A stretch of 64,000 nt of DNA from Chryseobacterium sp. Marseille-Q5410 (lineage in GTDB: Bacteria > Bacteroidota > Bacteroidia > Flavobacteriales > Weeksellaceae): NCBI GenBank assembly GCA_946892665.1, contig CAMPOT010000002.1, forward strand, positions 62,001 through 126,000. Direction: 5' to 3'. Made by a program: the position numbers and the translations under genes. The notes beneath the pieces are model-generated. The model did not search any database. It was given only the letters and a program-made list of their open reading frames with translations, and had not been told where the DNA came from. This document shows positions 1 through 9,914 of this stretch, one piece after another; position 1 is the first letter of the stretch, and each line of letters starts with the position of its first letter.

Positions 1-40
1 GGCTGAAGCTAACAAAGCATTTTCACACTTTAAATTCTAA
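1..40 (+). CDS. rpsG: 30S ribosomal protein S7, C-terminal end (partial)
   Basis: The first 40 bases encode the end of an open frame, AEANKAFSHFKF followed by TAA. This matches the usual C-terminus of bacterial S7, the primary 16S rRNA-binding protein that starts assembly of the 30S head. The gene enters from the left edge and its start is outside the window. Only 6 bases separate it from fusA, which is the normal rpsL-rpsG-fusA order of the str operon and supports the call. Confidence 0.85.
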   Translation, partial: AEANKAFSHFKF

Positions 41-46
41 TCTGAA

Positions 47-2164
47 ATGGCAAGAGATCTTAAATATACAAGAAATATCGGTATTGCTGCTCACATTGAT
101 GCAGGTAAAACCACCACAACAGAAAGAATTTTGTTTTACACAGGTAAAACCCACAAAATCGGAGAGGTTCACGAAGGTGCTTCTACAATGGACTGGATGG
201 AGCAGGAAGCTGAAAGAGGTATTACTATTACTTCTGCAGCAACTACCTGTACTTGGAACTTCCCAACCGATCAGGGAAAAACTCTTCCTGAAACTAAAGG
301 ATACCACTTTAACATTATCGATACACCGGGACACGTTGATTTTACCGTAGAGGTAAACCGTTCTCTTCGTGTACTAGATGGTTTGGTATTCCTTTTCTCT
401 GCAGTAGATGGAGTTGAACCACAATCTGAAACCAACTGGAGACTTGCGGACAACTATAAAGTTGCTCGTATGGGATTCGTAAACAAAATGGACAGACAAG
501 GTGCTGACTTCCTTAACGTGGTAAACCAGGTTAAAGAGATGTTAGGATCTAACGCAGTTCCAATCGTTTTGCCAATCGGTGCTGAAGAAGATTTCAAAGG
601 GGTTGTAGACCTTATTAAAAACAGAGCAATCGTTTGGGATGAAGCAGGACAAGGTGCAACTTTCGAGGTAGTTCCAATTCCTGAAGATATGAAAGAGGAT
701 GTGTTGCTTTACAGAGAAAAACTAGTAGAAGCAGTAGCTGATTACGACGAAACTTTGATGGAGAAATTCTTCGAAGATCCAGATTCTATCTCTGAAGAGG
801 AAATCAACGAAGCATTAAGAAAAGCAACCATCGATTTGTCTATCATCCCGATGACTTGTGGCTCTTCATTTAAAAATAAAGGAGTTCAGTTCATGCTTGA
901 TGCAGTTTGTAAATATCTTCCTTCTCCTTTGGACAAAGACGATATCAAAGGAACTGATCCAAGAACAGACGCTGAAATTACTAGAAAACCAGACGTAAAC
1001 GAACCATTCTCCGCATTAGCATTTAAAATTGCTACGGATCCTTTCGTAGGAAGATTAGCTTTCTTTAGAGCTTATTCCGGGAAACTAGATGCGGGATCTT
1101 ATGTTTTGAACACAAGATCTGGTAACAAAGAAAGAATTTCTAGAATCTACCAAATGCACGCTAACAAGCAAAATCCAGTAGAAGTTATTGAAGCTGGAGA
1201 TATTGGTGCTGCTGTAGGTTTTAAAGATATCAAAACTGGAGATACCTTATCAGACGAAAAGAACCCAATCGTTCTAGAATCTATGGTTTTCCCTGATCCA
1301 GTAATCGGTATTGCTGTTGAACCAAAAACTAAAGCGGACCAAGATAAAATGGGTAACGCTCTTGCTAAATTAGCAGAAGAAGATCCTACTTTCACAGTGA
1401 AAACTGACGAAGCTTCTGGACAAACAATCATTTCCGGTATGGGTGAGCTTCACCTCGACATTATTGTTGACCGTATGAGAAGAGAATTCAAAGTTGAAGT
1501 AAACCAAGGTCAACCTCAGGTAGAGTACAAAGAAAACCTGACCATGACAGCAAACCACAGAGAAGTTTACAAAAAACAATCTGGTGGTAGAGGTAAATTT
1601 GCAGATATCGTATTCGAAATTGGTCCTGCAGATGATAACAAAGCTGGTCTTGAATTCGTAAATGAAATCAAAGGGGGTAACATTCCAAAAGAATTTGTTC
1701 CTGCAGTAGAAAAAGGTTTCAAAGAAGCAATGAAAAACGGTCCACTTGCCGGATTCGAAATCGATGGTATCAAAGTAGTATTGAAAGACGGATCTTTCCA
1801 CCCAGTGGATTCTGACCAACTTTCTTTTGAACTTGCTGCTAAGATGGGCTTCAAAGAAGCTGGTAAGAAAGCCAAGCCTGTTATCATGGAACCAATTATG
1901 AAACTGGAGGTTGTAACTCCGGAAGAATATATGGGAGACATTGTAGGAGACCTTAACAGAAGAAGAGGTACTGTAAACGGTATGGACGACAGAAACAACG
2001 CGAAAGTAATCAAAGCATTCGTACCACTTTCTGAAATGTTCGGATACGTAACCTCACTTAGAACCCTATCTTCAGGTAGAGCAACTTCTTCTATGGAATT
2101 TGAAAAATACGAAGCAGCACCTACAAACGTTGCCGAAGACGTAATCGCTAAAGCAAGAGGTTAA
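47..2164 (+). CDS. fusA: Elongation factor G
   Basis: A 705-residue translational GTPase that drives translocation of tRNA and mRNA on the ribosome and works with RRF in recycling. The G1 motif AHIDAGKT lies at about residues 15-22, the G3 motif DTPGHVDF near residue 92, and NKMDR (G4) near residue 146. Domains II-V follow at full length, with the domain IV/V sequence ending in [12 protein letters not shown]. Length is normal for EF-G (about 700). It sits between rpsG and rpsJ in the str operon. The start ATG is followed by [12 protein letters not shown], the standard N-terminus. Confidence 0.98.
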   Translation: MARDLKYTRNIGIAAHIDAGKTTTTERILFYTGKTHKIGEVHEGASTMDWMEQEAERGITITSAATTCTWNFPTDQGKTLPETKGYHFNIIDTPGHVDFTVEVNRSLRVLDGLVFLFSAVDGVEPQSETNWRLADNYKVARMGFVNKMDRQGADFLNVVNQVKEMLGSNAVPIVLPIGAEEDFKGVVDLIKNRAIVWDEAGQGATFEVVPIPEDMKEDVLLYREKLVEAVADYDETLMEKFFEDPDSISEEEINEALRKATIDLSIIPMTCGSSFKNKGVQFMLDAVCKYLPSPLDKDDIKGTDPRTDAEITRKPDVNEPFSALAFKIATDPFVGRLAFFRAYSGKLDAGSYVLNTRSGNKERISRIYQMHANKQNPVEVIEAGDIGAAVGFKDIKTGDTLSDEKNPIVLESMVFPDPVIGIAVEPKTKADQDKMGNALAKLAEEDPTFTVKTDEASGQTIISGMGELHLDIIVDRMRREFKVEVNQGQPQVEYKENLTMTANHREVYKKQSGGRGKFADIVFEIGPADDNKAGLEFVNEIKGGNIPKEFVPAVEKGFKEAMKNGPLAGFEIDGIKVVLKDGSFHPVDSDQLSFELAAKMGFKEAGKKAKPVIMEPIMKLEVVTPEEYMGDIVGDLNRRRGTVNGMDDRNNAKVIKAFVPLSEMFGYVTSLRTLSSGRATSSMEFEKYEAAPTNVAEDVIAKARG

Positions 2165-2183
2165 TATTAAAATTTAGATTAAA

Positions 2184-2489
2184 ATGTCACAAAGAATCAG
2201 AATAAAATTAAAATCTTACGATTACAATTTGGTAGACAAATCTGCTGAGAAAATCGTGAGAACGGTAAAAGCGACTGGAGCTGTTGTAAACGGACCAATT
2301 CCATTGCCAACTAACAAGAGAATTTTCACCGTGTTGAGATCTCCGCACGTAAACAAAAAAGCAAGAGAACAGTTCCAACTTTCTGCTCACAAGCGTTTGA
2401 TGGATATCTATTCTTCTTCTTCAAAAACTGTTGATGCCCTAATGAAATTAGAGCTTCCTTCAGGAGTTGACGTAGAAATTAAAGTGTGA
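2184..2489 (+). CDS. rpsJ: 30S ribosomal protein S10 / NusE
   Basis: 101 residues with the family sequence [15 protein letters not shown] at the N-terminus and [11 protein letters not shown] at the C-terminus. S10 is part of the 30S head and, as NusE, links ribosome and RNA polymerase in antitermination with NusB and NusG. It lies 19 bases after fusA and is the last gene of this transcription unit, because a clear terminator follows. In most bacteria rplC comes next; here rplC is 1.36 kb away behind its own promoter (see findings). Confidence 0.97.
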   Translation: MSQRIRIKLKSYDYNLVDKSAEKIVRTVKATGAVVNGPIPLPTNKRIFTVLRSPHVNKKAREQFQLSAHKRLMDIYSSSSKTVDALMKLELPSGVDVEIKV

Positions 2490-2513
2490 TAATTTCACCT
2501 TTGCTATGATAGC

Positions 2514-2548
2514 AAATCCCTTTTCGAAAGAGGAGGGATTTTTTTTTT
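2514..2548 (+). terminator. Rho-independent terminator after rpsJ
   Basis: An AAATCCC/GGGATTT stem with a 14-nt loop is followed by an uninterrupted run of T. It lies 25 bases after the rpsJ stop and would end the rpsL-rpsG-fusA-rpsJ transcript. Confidence 0.85.
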
Positions 2549-3062
2549 ATTCTATGGCCAGTTTTTTATACGTTCTTATATATGGTTAATGTTGCTGCTG
2601 GATACCCCTCTTTAACCATAATCTTTATTATAATTAGATTTTGTCTTAGCCTTTAAAACTATTACTTTATCTTTAAAATTAAAGAAAAGATTACAATTGC
2701 TTGTTTCTGAAAGTTTATGGCGGTATAATTTTACGAGGATTACGTAGGTTATAATTATTAGCTCAAAGTTCTCTGAAGAAATCAGGAACCGCTGGAAACT
2801 CGATTTTGTAACATGATGAATTGAATTGTTGATCTAAAAGAAATATTTCAAAGGTTTGTAATTATTTTTTTTGAACAATTTTTTCGTCTTTGCAAATGGA
2901 TATAAGTTGTATCATAAATTCATTCAAGAAAATAGCAAAAAATTGACTCGATACTTTCAAAAGTAAAAGGGAAATTTGTGAGAGAAATTAATTCGCCGGC
3001 TTCACGAAAATGTGGCTAACTTTACATTAAATTACTGGGTTAAAAATTTAAATAAAAAGAAG
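2549..3062. other. Intergenic region between rpsJ and the iron permease family gene
   Basis: About 510 AT-rich bases without a convincing gene; the longest frames are under 20 codons. A perfect 9-bp inverted repeat, TATGGTTAA (2581-2589) and TTAACCATA (2612-2620), has a 22-nt loop but no T tract. A CGTCTTTG at 2890-2897 resembles a degenerate -7 box that could serve the next gene. I recognise no RNA gene. Confidence 0.5.
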
Positions 3063-3545
3063 ATGAAAACAATACGCAACGACAAAAAGGTTAGTTTTTT
3101 CGATAGGTTTGCAAACTGGGCAACAAACTTTACAGGAAGTCCCGGAGCATTTCTTGGCGCAATGGTATTAGTTATTGTGTGGGCAGCTACAGGTCCTTTT
3201 TTTCAATATTCAGAAACCTGGCAAATGATTATCAATACGGGTACTACAATTATTACGTTTTTGATGGTTTTTTTAATTCAAAAAGCGCAAAACAAAGATT
3301 CCAAGGCGATCCAAATTAAATTAAATGAGTTGATTGCCGCCAGTGGAAAGGCTAGCAATAGAATTGTGGATATTGAGGATTTGACGGAAAAGGAGCTAGA
3401 TAAGTTGCATAAGTTCTACGAGGAATTATCCGATTTGGCGGAAAGCGATAATGATTTGCATCACTCTCATTCTATCGATGCTGCCAAAAATAACCATGAA
3501 TTCAAAAAAAGGGGCAGAGATTTGCACAGCGCATCTGAAGATTAA
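3063..3545 (+). CDS. Low affinity iron permease family protein (PF04120-like)
   Basis: 160 residues. The N-terminal half shows FFDRFANWATNFTGSPGAFLGAMVL, then a first membrane segment (about residues 28-48) and a second one (about 60-80, ending FLMVFLIQKAQNKDSKAIQIKLNEL). This arrangement and the QNKDSKAIQIKLNELI motif are typical of the small bacterial low-affinity iron permease family; transport activity in these short bacterial proteins is not well established. The C-terminus is a charged helical tail with a His-rich stretch (LHHSHSID). The ATG at 3063 is preferred over the one at 3012 because family members begin just before this segment. It stands alone between rpsJ and rplC. Confidence 0.75.
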   Translation: MKTIRNDKKVSFFDRFANWATNFTGSPGAFLGAMVLVIVWAATGPFFQYSETWQMIINTGTTIITFLMVFLIQKAQNKDSKAIQIKLNELIAASGKASNRIVDIEDLTEKELDKLHKFYEELSDLAESDNDLHHSHSIDAAKNNHEFKKRGRDLHSASED

Positions 3546-3714
3546 TGCGATTTGCTTATTTCATCCGATGCGAGAAGATGCGGAGACATTGTTGATTTTC
3601 CAGCACTTTTCCTTTTCCATGACTTTTATTTTTTATTTTCAATGATGTATTAATGCACAATAGGAGGAATTTTAAGTTTTTTCAATATTTATTAATATTT
3701 TTTTAACTCACTCA

Positions 3715-3744
3715 TTGTCAATTCAAAAAAACTTCATACATTTG
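3715..3744 (+). promoter_or_regulatory. Promoter of the rplC ribosomal operon
   Basis: TTG at 3715-3717, a 19-nt spacer, then TACATTTG at 3737-3744. This fits the Bacteroidota housekeeping promoter (-33 TTG, -7 TAnnTTTG). Transcription would start near 3750, leaving a leader of about 100 nt before rplC at 3849. The rest of the 300-bp stretch 3546-3848 is AT-rich with no gene that I can support. Confidence 0.75.
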
Positions 3745-3771
3745 CACACTCAATTTAGGGGTGTAGTGTGC
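3744..3771 (+). promoter_or_regulatory. Inverted repeat at the rplC transcription start
   Basis: GCACACT (3744-3750) and AGTGTGC (3765-3771) form a perfect 7-bp inverted repeat around a 14-nt centre. It overlaps the G of the -7 box and the expected start of transcription, so it could be an operator or, if start is early, part of a leader hairpin. There is no direct evidence for either. Confidence 0.4.
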
Positions 3772-3848
3772 CTATTTCAGACGTAGAAATCACTAAAACT
3801 GCCTAAAATTCGAGAAAAAACGAAAGATAATTTTTATTAATATAAACA

Positions 3849-4475
3849 ATGTCAGGTATTATTGGAAAAAAAATCGGGATGACTTCCCTGTTTAACGAAG
3901 AAGGAAAAAATATTCCTTGTACCGTTATTCAAGCAGGTCCTTGCTCGGTTTTACAGGTCAGAACCCTAGAAAAAGACGGGTACAAAAGTGCTCAACTTGG
4001 TTTCGATGACAAGAGTGAAAAGAACGTTGGTAAAGCGTTAGCTGGCCATTTTAAAAAGGCTGGTTCTGCTCCAAAGGCAAAGTTGGTAGAATTCTATCAT
4101 GAATTCGTAGATAACTTAAGCGTAGGAGATGAAGTAAAAGTTGATCTGTTCGCAGAAGGCGAATTTGTTGACGTAACAGGAACTTCAAAAGGTAAAGGTT
4201 TCCAAGGGGTTGTTAAAAGACACAGCTTCGGTGGGGTAATGCAAGCGACTCACGGACAGCACAACAGATTAAGAGCTCCTGGTTCTATCGGTGCAGGATC
4301 CGACCCGTCTAGAGTATTCAAAGGAATGCGTATGGCTGGTAGAATGGGAGGTAAGCAAGTTACTGTACAAAACCTTCAAGTGTTAAGAGTAGATGAAGAA
4401 CAAAATCTTTTAGTAGTAAAAGGTGCTGTTCCGGGAGCAAAAAATTCTTATGTAATTATCAGAAAATGGAACTAG
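3849..4475 (+). CDS. rplC: 50S ribosomal protein L3
   Basis: 208 residues starting [20 protein letters not shown], the standard L3 N-terminus, with the conserved [14 protein letters not shown] and [16 protein letters not shown] region at about residues 118-152 that reaches towards the peptidyl transferase centre. L3 is an early 23S rRNA-binding assembly initiator. First gene of the long ribosomal operon, behind its own promoter. Its last codons overlap rplD by 10 bases, suggesting translational coupling. Confidence 0.98.
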   Translation: MSGIIGKKIGMTSLFNEEGKNIPCTVIQAGPCSVLQVRTLEKDGYKSAQLGFDDKSEKNVGKALAGHFKKAGSAPKAKLVEFYHEFVDNLSVGDEVKVDLFAEGEFVDVTGTSKGKGFQGVVKRHSFGGVMQATHGQHNRLRAPGSIGAGSDPSRVFKGMRMAGRMGGKQVTVQNLQVLRVDEEQNLLVVKGAVPGAKNSYVIIRKWN

Positions 4476-5095
4476 TAGTATTCAATACATCAGGAAAAGA
4501 AACCGGAAGAACAGTTCAGTTAGACGAGGCAATCTTCGGAATTGAGCCAAATCAGCACGCGGTTTACTTAGAAGTGAAACAATACCTTGCTGCACAAAGA
4601 CAAGGGACACATAAATCAAAAGAAAGAAGCGAAATTACAGCTTCTACTAAAAAGCTTAAAAAGCAAAAAGGATCTGGATCTGCAAGATACGGGGATATCA
4701 AATCTCCTACATTCAGAGGTGGGGGTAGAGTGTTCGGTCCAAAACCAAGAGACTACAGATTCAAATTGAACAAAGCTTTGAAAAGATTAGCGAAAAAATC
4801 TGTGCTTTCTCAGAAAATGAGAGACAATTCTATTAAAGTTTTAGAAGCTTTCAACTTTGAAGCTCCAAAAACTAAAGAATTTATCACGCTGAACAATGCA
4901 TTAGGATTTGAAGGTAAAAAATCTCTTTACATTTTACCGGAAGCTAACAAAAATGTATATCTGTCATCAAGAAACTTACCTAAAACTAAAGTATTGACTT
5001 ATAACGAGATCAGTTCTTATGATTTAGTAAATGCTGGAGAGATTGTATTTTTAGAAGGTGCTATCGAGAAATTTCAGGAAAACTTAAGAAAATAA
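4466..5095 (+). CDS. rplD: 50S ribosomal protein L4
   Basis: 209 residues with the L4 core: [12 protein letters not shown], the [13 protein letters not shown] loop that lines the exit tunnel, and the [15 protein letters not shown] motif. In proteobacteria L4 also represses the S10 operon; whether it does so here is unknown, and the target would have to lie in the rplC leader. The ATG overlaps the end of rplC by 10 bases. Confidence 0.97.
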   Translation: MELVVFNTSGKETGRTVQLDEAIFGIEPNQHAVYLEVKQYLAAQRQGTHKSKERSEITASTKKLKKQKGSGSARYGDIKSPTFRGGGRVFGPKPRDYRFKLNKALKRLAKKSVLSQKMRDNSIKVLEAFNFEAPKTKEFITLNNALGFEGKKSLYILPEANKNVYLSSRNLPKTKVLTYNEISSYDLVNAGEIVFLEGAIEKFQENLRK

Positions 5096-5098
5096 ATC

Positions 5099-5389
5099 AT
5101 GTCTATTATTATTAAACCAATCATTTCAGAAAAAGCAAACTATCTTACCGATTTGAGAGGAGCTTATTCTTTTTTTGTGAATACAAAAGCGAATAAAATC
5201 CAGATCAAAAAAGCAGTAGAAGATGCTTATGGTGTAAAAGTAGCAGACGTAAGAACAATGATTTACGCTCCTAAAGTTTCATCGAAATACACCAAAAAAG
5301 GATTACAGGTTGGGAAAACCAACAAAATGAAGAAAGCAGTTGTTTCCCTTGTAGAAGGTGAAGTAATTGATATTTTTGCAACGAATTAA
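5099..5389 (+). CDS. rplW: 50S ribosomal protein L23
   Basis: 96 residues beginning MSIIIKPIISEKA, with the typical NKIQIKKAVEDAYGVKVADVRT core. L23 sits at the tunnel exit and is the docking site for trigger factor and SRP. It follows rplD by 3 bases in the normal order rplC-rplD-rplW-rplB. Confidence 0.97.
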   Translation: MSIIIKPIISEKANYLTDLRGAYSFFVNTKANKIQIKKAVEDAYGVKVADVRTMIYAPKVSSKYTKKGLQVGKTNKMKKAVVSLVEGEVIDIFATN

Positions 5390-5408
5390 TTAATTATAAA
5401 CAATAGTA

Positions 5409-6230
5409 ATGTCTGTTAGAAAATTAAAACCTATCACCCCGGGACAGAGATTCAGAGTTGTAAACAACTTTGAGGAAATTACTACCAACAAACCAGAGAA
5501 GTCTCTAACCGTTGGTATTAAAAAGTCAGGTGGTCGTAACAATACTGGTAAAATGACCATGCGTTACACCGGAGGTGGACACAAACAAAAGTACAGAATT
5601 ATCGACTTCAAAAGAAACAAGTTTGATGTTGAAGGAACGGTAAAAACTGTAGAGTACGATCCGAACAGAACGGCTTTCATCGCTCTAGTAGAATACACTG
5701 ATGGAGAGAAGAGATACATCATCGCTCCGAACGGTATCAAAGTAGATCAGAAAGTAATCGCCGCGGAGGCTGCAGAACCTAATGTAGGTAATGCAATGAA
5801 GTTGAAGAATATTCCTTTAGGTACTGTAGTATCTTGTATCGAACTAAAACCTGGTCAAGGTGCGGTAATGGCAAGAAGTGCAGGATCTTCAGCTCAATTA
5901 ACTTCAAGAGACGGTAAATATGCAATCGTAAAATTACCTTCAGGTGAATCTAGAATGATTCTTACCGAATGTATGGCTATGATCGGATCTGTTTCTAATG
6001 GCGACCACCAACTTACCGTATCTGGTAAAGCAGGTAGAAGCAGATGGTTAGGAAGAAGACCTAGAACAAGACCAGTGGTAATGAACCCAGTTGATCACCC
6101 AATGGGAGGTGGTGAAGGACGTTCTTCAGGAGGTCACCCAAGATCTAGAAACGGTATGCCGGCTAAAGGTTACAAAACTAGAAAGAAAAACAAAGCGTCT
6201 AACCGATTTATCGTATCTAAAAGAAAATAA
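5409..6230 (+). CDS. rplB: 50S ribosomal protein L2
   Basis: 273 residues. Conserved [18 protein letters not shown] near the N-terminus and the C-terminal [14 protein letters not shown] motif, whose His lies close to the peptidyl transferase centre. L2 is needed for subunit association and peptide bond formation. Full length, 19 bases after rplW. Confidence 0.98.
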   Translation: MSVRKLKPITPGQRFRVVNNFEEITTNKPEKSLTVGIKKSGGRNNTGKMTMRYTGGGHKQKYRIIDFKRNKFDVEGTVKTVEYDPNRTAFIALVEYTDGEKRYIIAPNGIKVDQKVIAAEAAEPNVGNAMKLKNIPLGTVVSCIELKPGQGAVMARSAGSSAQLTSRDGKYAIVKLPSGESRMILTECMAMIGSVSNGDHQLTVSGKAGRSRWLGRRPRTRPVVMNPVDHPMGGGEGRSSGGHPRSRNGMPAKGYKTRKKNKASNRFIVSKRK

Positions 6231-6232
6231 TT

Positions 6233-6511
6233 ATGGCAAGATCACTTAAGAAAGGACCTTTCATTCATCATACTTTAGATAAGAAGGTTCAGGCAAATAT
6301 AGAGTCTAATAAAAAGACAGTAATTAAAACTTGGTCTCGAGCGTCAATGATCTCTCCGGACTTCGTAGGGCAAACCATCGCAGTACACAACGGGAAATCT
6401 TTTATCCCAGTTTATGTAACCGAAAACATGGTAGGTCACAAGTTAGGCGAATTTTCTCCGACAAGATCTTTCAGAGGTCACGGTGGTAACAAAAATAAAG
6501 GAGGTAGATAA
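6233..6511 (+). CDS. rpsS: 30S ribosomal protein S19
   Basis: 92 residues starting [19 protein letters not shown] and containing [23 protein letters not shown] and [15 protein letters not shown], all typical of S19, which lies in the 30S head next to S13 and contacts the A-site finger region. Only 2 bases from rplB and 2 bases from rplV, so the three are tightly coupled. Confidence 0.98.
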   Translation: MARSLKKGPFIHHTLDKKVQANIESNKKTVIKTWSRASMISPDFVGQTIAVHNGKSFIPVYVTENMVGHKLGEFSPTRSFRGHGGNKNKGGR

Positions 6512-6513
6512 TC

Positions 6514-6915
6514 ATGGGATCAAGAAAAAGAGAAAGTGCATTAGCACGTAAAATAGCAAACCAAGATGTAGCAAAAGCGTTACATAATGATTGCCCATCT
6601 TCTCCAAGAAAGATGAGATTAGTTGCTGATATCATCAGAGGAGTAGAAGTAGATAAAGCTTTAGCTATCCTTAAGTTTTCTAAAAAAGAAGCTTCCAACA
6701 AATTGGAGAAAGTTCTTCTTTCTGCAATGGCAAACTGGCAAGCTAAAAATGAAGGAGCGGATATCGAAGAAGCAAACTTAATCGTAAAAGAAATTATGGT
6801 TGATAGTGCTAGACAATTGAAGAGACTAAGACCTGCACCACAAGGTAGAGGACACAGAATCAGAAAAAGATCGAACCACATTACACTAATTTTAGGTACT
6901 AAAGACAATAAATAA
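6514..6915 (+). CDS. rplV: 50S ribosomal protein L22
   Basis: 133 residues with the L22 helix region [21 protein letters not shown] and the extended hairpin region [18 protein letters not shown] that reaches into the exit tunnel and is a known site of macrolide resistance changes. The N-terminus is about 20 residues longer than in E. coli L22, which is usual for Bacteroidota. Lies between rpsS and rpsC. Confidence 0.97.
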   Translation: MGSRKRESALARKIANQDVAKALHNDCPSSPRKMRLVADIIRGVEVDKALAILKFSKKEASNKLEKVLLSAMANWQAKNEGADIEEANLIVKEIMVDSARQLKRLRPAPQGRGHRIRKRSNHITLILGTKDNK

Positions 6916-6922
6916 TCAAGGT

Positions 6923-7657
6923 ATGGGACAGAAGACAAATCCAATTGGTAACAGATTAGGTATCATCAGAGGATGGGATTCGAACTGGTTTGGTGGTAAA
7001 AACTATGGCGACAGAATCGCTGAAGATTACAAAATCAGAAGATACCTTGAAGCTAGATTATCTAAAAGTGGTATTTCAAAAATTTATATTGAAAGAACCC
7101 TGAAATTAGTAACAGTAACCATCACTACCGCTAGACCGGGATTAATCATCGGTAAAGGAGGACAGGAAGTTGATAAATTAAAAGAAGAATTGAAAAAGAT
7201 TACCGATAAGGATATCCAAATCAATATCTTCGAAATCAAAAGACCTGAACTAGACGCAGTATTGGTTGCTGACAGCATCGCAAAACAAATCGAAAACCGT
7301 ATTTCTTACAGAAGAGCCGTGAAAATGGCTATTCAAAGCACCATGAGAATGGGAGCGGAAGGAATCAAAGTTCAGATTTCTGGAAGATTGAACGGAGCTG
7401 AGATGGCAAGAAGCGAATCTTTCAAAGAAGGAAGAATTCCATTGTCAACTTTCCGTGCAGATATCGATTATCATATCGGTGAAGCATTGACTCAGTACGG
7501 AAAACTAGGTGTGAAAGTTTGGATCATGAAAGGAGAAGTTTACGGAAAAAGAGACTTATCGCCATTAGTAGGCCAACAAAAGAAAGCATCTGGAGGAAGA
7601 GGTGAGAGAAACGATAGAGGCGATAGAGGAGACAGAAGACCAAGAGAAAGAAAATAA
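6923..7657 (+). CDS. rpsC: 30S ribosomal protein S3
   Basis: 244 residues. The N-terminal [22 protein letters not shown], the KH-domain [18 protein letters not shown] at about residues 72-90, and the C-terminal domain [15 protein letters not shown] with WIMKGEVYG are all present. S3 lines the mRNA entry tunnel and helps unwind mRNA. The C-terminus carries a low-complexity basic tail rich in RGD/RGDR repeats (last 20-25 residues), common in the family but variable in length. Confidence 0.98.
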   Translation: MGQKTNPIGNRLGIIRGWDSNWFGGKNYGDRIAEDYKIRRYLEARLSKSGISKIYIERTLKLVTVTITTARPGLIIGKGGQEVDKLKEELKKITDKDIQINIFEIKRPELDAVLVADSIAKQIENRISYRRAVKMAIQSTMRMGAEGIKVQISGRLNGAEMARSESFKEGRIPLSTFRADIDYHIGEALTQYGKLGVKVWIMKGEVYGKRDLSPLVGQQKKASGGRGERNDRGDRGDRRPRERK

Positions 7658-7708
7658 TTAATAAAATTTTAGAGGACAGTTTTAAATGACCGTTACTTTT
7701 TTAAAAGC

Positions 7709-7733
7709 TAAAATCTAAAATCTAAAATTTAAG
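7709..7733. repeat. Heptad repeat array in the rpsC-rplP spacer
   Basis: Three consecutive 7-bp units, TAAAATC, TAAAATC, TAAAATT, followed by TAAG. It lies in the 81-bp spacer between two co-directional ribosomal genes. It belongs to a group of 7-bp-periodic elements found at five other intra-operon positions in this window. Confidence 0.75.
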
Positions 7734-7738
7734 AAATT

Positions 7739-8164
7739 ATGTTACAACCAAAAAGAACCAAATTCCGTAAAGTTCACAAGATGAAAATGAAGGGGATTGC
7801 CCAAAGAGGGAATCAACTTGCTTACGGAACTTTCGGTATCAAAGCAACAGAAGGAGCTTGGATCACTGCAAGACAAATTGAAGCAGCTCGTATCGCTGCT
7901 ACAAGATATATGAAAAGAGAAGGTCAACTATGGATCAAAATCTTCCCGGATAAACCTATCACCAAGAAGCCAGCCGAAGTACGTATGGGTAAAGGTAAAG
8001 GTGCCGTGGAATATTGGGTATCTGTAGTAAAACCAGGAAAAATTATGTTCGAAGTAGGTGGTGTTCCTTACGATGTAGCGAAAGAAGCACTAAGACTTGC
8101 CGCACAAAAATTACCGGTAGTTACCAAATTTGTAGTCGCTAACGATTTTGTTCAACCTCAATAA
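7739..8164 (+). CDS. rplP: 50S ribosomal protein L16
   Basis: 141 residues starting [19 protein letters not shown], with [29 protein letters not shown] and the [19 protein letters not shown] motif. L16 organises the A-site region of the 50S subunit. Family length is normal. It is separated from rpsC by 81 bases that hold a heptad repeat. Confidence 0.98.
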   Translation: MLQPKRTKFRKVHKMKMKGIAQRGNQLAYGTFGIKATEGAWITARQIEAARIAATRYMKREGQLWIKIFPDKPITKKPAEVRMGKGKGAVEYWVSVVKPGKIMFEVGGVPYDVAKEALRLAAQKLPVVTKFVVANDFVQPQ

Positions 8165-8176
8165 TCTTCAATTATT

Positions 8177-8365
8177 ATGAAAAAAGCTGACATCAAAAAT
8201 CTAAGCGCAGGAGATATCCAGAACAAATTAGCTGAAGCTAGAGCAGATTTCGACAAATTGAAATTGGCACACGCAATCAGCCCGATTGAGAATCCAATTC
8301 AAATCAAAGACTTGAGAAGAACAATTGCTCGTCTTGAAACTGAATTAACACTAAAACAACAATAA
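8177..8365 (+). CDS. rpmC: 50S ribosomal protein L29
   Basis: 62 residues forming two helices, with the family pattern KLKLAHAISPIENPIQIKDLRRTIARLETEL. L29 contacts L23 near the tunnel exit. Standard position between rplP and rpsQ with short spacers of 12 and 15 bases. Confidence 0.95.
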   Translation: MKKADIKNLSAGDIQNKLAEARADFDKLKLAHAISPIENPIQIKDLRRTIARLETELTLKQQ

Positions 8366-8380
8366 GAATTTCATTTTATC

Positions 8381-8635
8381 ATGGATAGAAATTTAAGAAA
8401 AGAAAGAATCGGAATTGTTTCCAGCAATAAAATGGAAAAAACCATTGTTGTAAGTGAAACTACCAGAGTAAAGCACCCGATGTACGGTAAATTCGTTCTA
8501 AAAACGAAGAAATATACCGCTCACGACGAAAACAACGAGTGTACTGAAGGAGATACAGTATTGATTACTGAAACAAGACCTTTAAGTAAAAGTAAAAGAT
8601 GGAGATTAGTACGAATCATTGAAAAAGCTAAGTAA
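8381..8635 (+). CDS. rpsQ: 30S ribosomal protein S17
   Basis: 84 residues, [22 protein letters not shown] at the N-terminus and [22 protein letters not shown] at the C-terminus, the OB-fold S17 signature. It is an early 16S rRNA binder in 30S assembly. The stop TAA shares its last base with the rplN ATG (TAATG), so translation is probably coupled. Confidence 0.97.
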   Translation: MDRNLRKERIGIVSSNKMEKTIVVSETTRVKHPMYGKFVLKTKKYTAHDENNECTEGDTVLITETRPLSKSKRWRLVRIIEKAK

Positions 8636-9003
8636 TGTTACAAACCGAATCAAGATTAAAAGTTGCTGATAATACAGGTGCAAAAGAAGTACTAGTTATC
8701 AGAGTTCTGGGAGGAACCAGAAGAAGATATGCTTCAGTTGGTGATAAAATCGTAGTGACTATCAAGGATTCTACACCACAAGGAAACGCTAAAAAAGGAA
8801 CCGTTTCTAAAGCAGTAGTAGTGAGAACTAAAAAAGCAGTTCGTAGAAAAGATGGTTCATACATCAAATTCGACGATAACGCTTGCGTACTTCTAAATGC
8901 TGCAGGAGAAATGAGAGGAACCCGTGTTTTCGGACCGGTTGCTCGTGAACTAAGAGATAAAGAATATATGAAAGTCATTTCATTAGCTCCTGAAGTACTT
9001 TAA
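8635..9003 (+). CDS. rplN: 50S ribosomal protein L14
   Basis: 122 residues beginning [27 protein letters not shown], exactly the L14 pattern, with [26 protein letters not shown] and [15 protein letters not shown]14 forms part of intersubunit bridges and binds silencing factor RsfS. Overlaps the rpsQ stop by one base. Confidence 0.98.
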   Translation: MLQTESRLKVADNTGAKEVLVIRVLGGTRRRYASVGDKIVVTIKDSTPQGNAKKGTVSKAVVVRTKKAVRRKDGSYIKFDDNACVLLNAAGEMRGTRVFGPVARELRDKEYMKVISLAPEVL

Positions 9004-9021
9004 TTTTAAAATTTACAGAAA

Positions 9022-9348
9022 ATGACAAAGTTAAAAATCAAAAGAGGAGATAACGTAATCATCACTACCGGAAGAAAAGAAATCAAAGGTAAAAAAGGTG
9101 AAGTTATTGAAGTGATCAGAAAAGAAGGCAAAGACGCTAGAGTGATCGTTGCAGGTTTAAATATCGTTAAAAAACATACTAAACCTTCAGCAGCAAACCC
9201 ACAAGGCGGAATTGTAGAGAAAGAAGCATCTATCCATATTTCAAACGTAGCACTTATCGACAAAAACGGTAAAGCTACCAAAACTGGAGTAAAAGTGGAA
9301 GGTGATAAGAAAGTAAGAGTTGCCAAAACAACCGGTGAAACCTTATAA
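9022..9348 (+). CDS. rplX: 50S ribosomal protein L24
   Basis: 108 residues with an N-terminal KOW motif ([24 protein letters not shown]) and [28 protein letters not shown]24 is one of the two primary initiators of 50S assembly. Normal length and place between rplN and rplE. Confidence 0.97.
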   Translation: MTKLKIKRGDNVIITTGRKEIKGKKGEVIEVIRKEGKDARVIVAGLNIVKKHTKPSAANPQGGIVEKEASIHISNVALIDKNGKATKTGVKVEGDKKVRVAKTTGETL

Positions 9349-9359
9349 TTAAAAAGACG

Positions 9360-9911
9360 ATGCAATATATAGCAAGACCAAAACAAAATTATAAAGAGAA
9401 AATTGTTCCTGCGATGATGGAAGAATTTGGGTACAAATCTGTAATGCAGGTACCTAAATTAGAAAAAATCGTTATTTCGCAAGGTTTAGGAGCTGCTACA
9501 GCCGATAAAAAAATTGTGGATTATGCAGTTGAAGAACTTACCGCAATCACCGGCCAAAAAGCAGTTGGTACAATCTCTAAGAAAGATGAGGCAGCTTTCA
9601 AACTAAGAAAAGGAATGCCAGTAGGAGCAAGAGTAACTTTAAGAGCTAACCAAATGTATGAGTTCTTAGATCGTCTTACTTCTTCAGCTTTACCACGAAT
9701 CAGAGATTTCTCTGGTATTAAAGCTGATGGTTTTGATGGTAGAGGAAATTACAACTTGGGAATCACTGAGCAAATCATTTTCCCTGAGATCGTAATCGAC
9801 AAAGTGAAAAAAATCCAAGGGATGGACATTACTTTCGTTACTACCGCGAAAACTGACAAAGAAGCAAAAGCATTATTAACTCACTTCGGTTTACCTTTCA
9901 AAAAGAACTAA
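9360..9911 (+). CDS. rplE: 50S ribosomal protein L5
   Basis: 183 residues, [20 protein letters not shown] at the N-terminus and the [30 protein letters not shown] region typical of L5, which binds 5S rRNA and the P-site tRNA. 11 bases after rplX and 3 bases before rpsN. Confidence 0.98.
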   Translation: MQYIARPKQNYKEKIVPAMMEEFGYKSVMQVPKLEKIVISQGLGAATADKKIVDYAVEELTAITGQKAVGTISKKDEAAFKLRKGMPVGARVTLRANQMYEFLDRLTSSALPRIRDFSGIKADGFDGRGNYNLGITEQIIFPEIVIDKVKKIQGMDITFVTTAKTDKEAKALLTHFGLPFKKN

Positions 9912-9914
9912 AAG

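Noticed and set aside
1370-2013. Reverse-strand open frames over fusA
   Set aside because: Antisense of a highly conserved gene with no coding signature.
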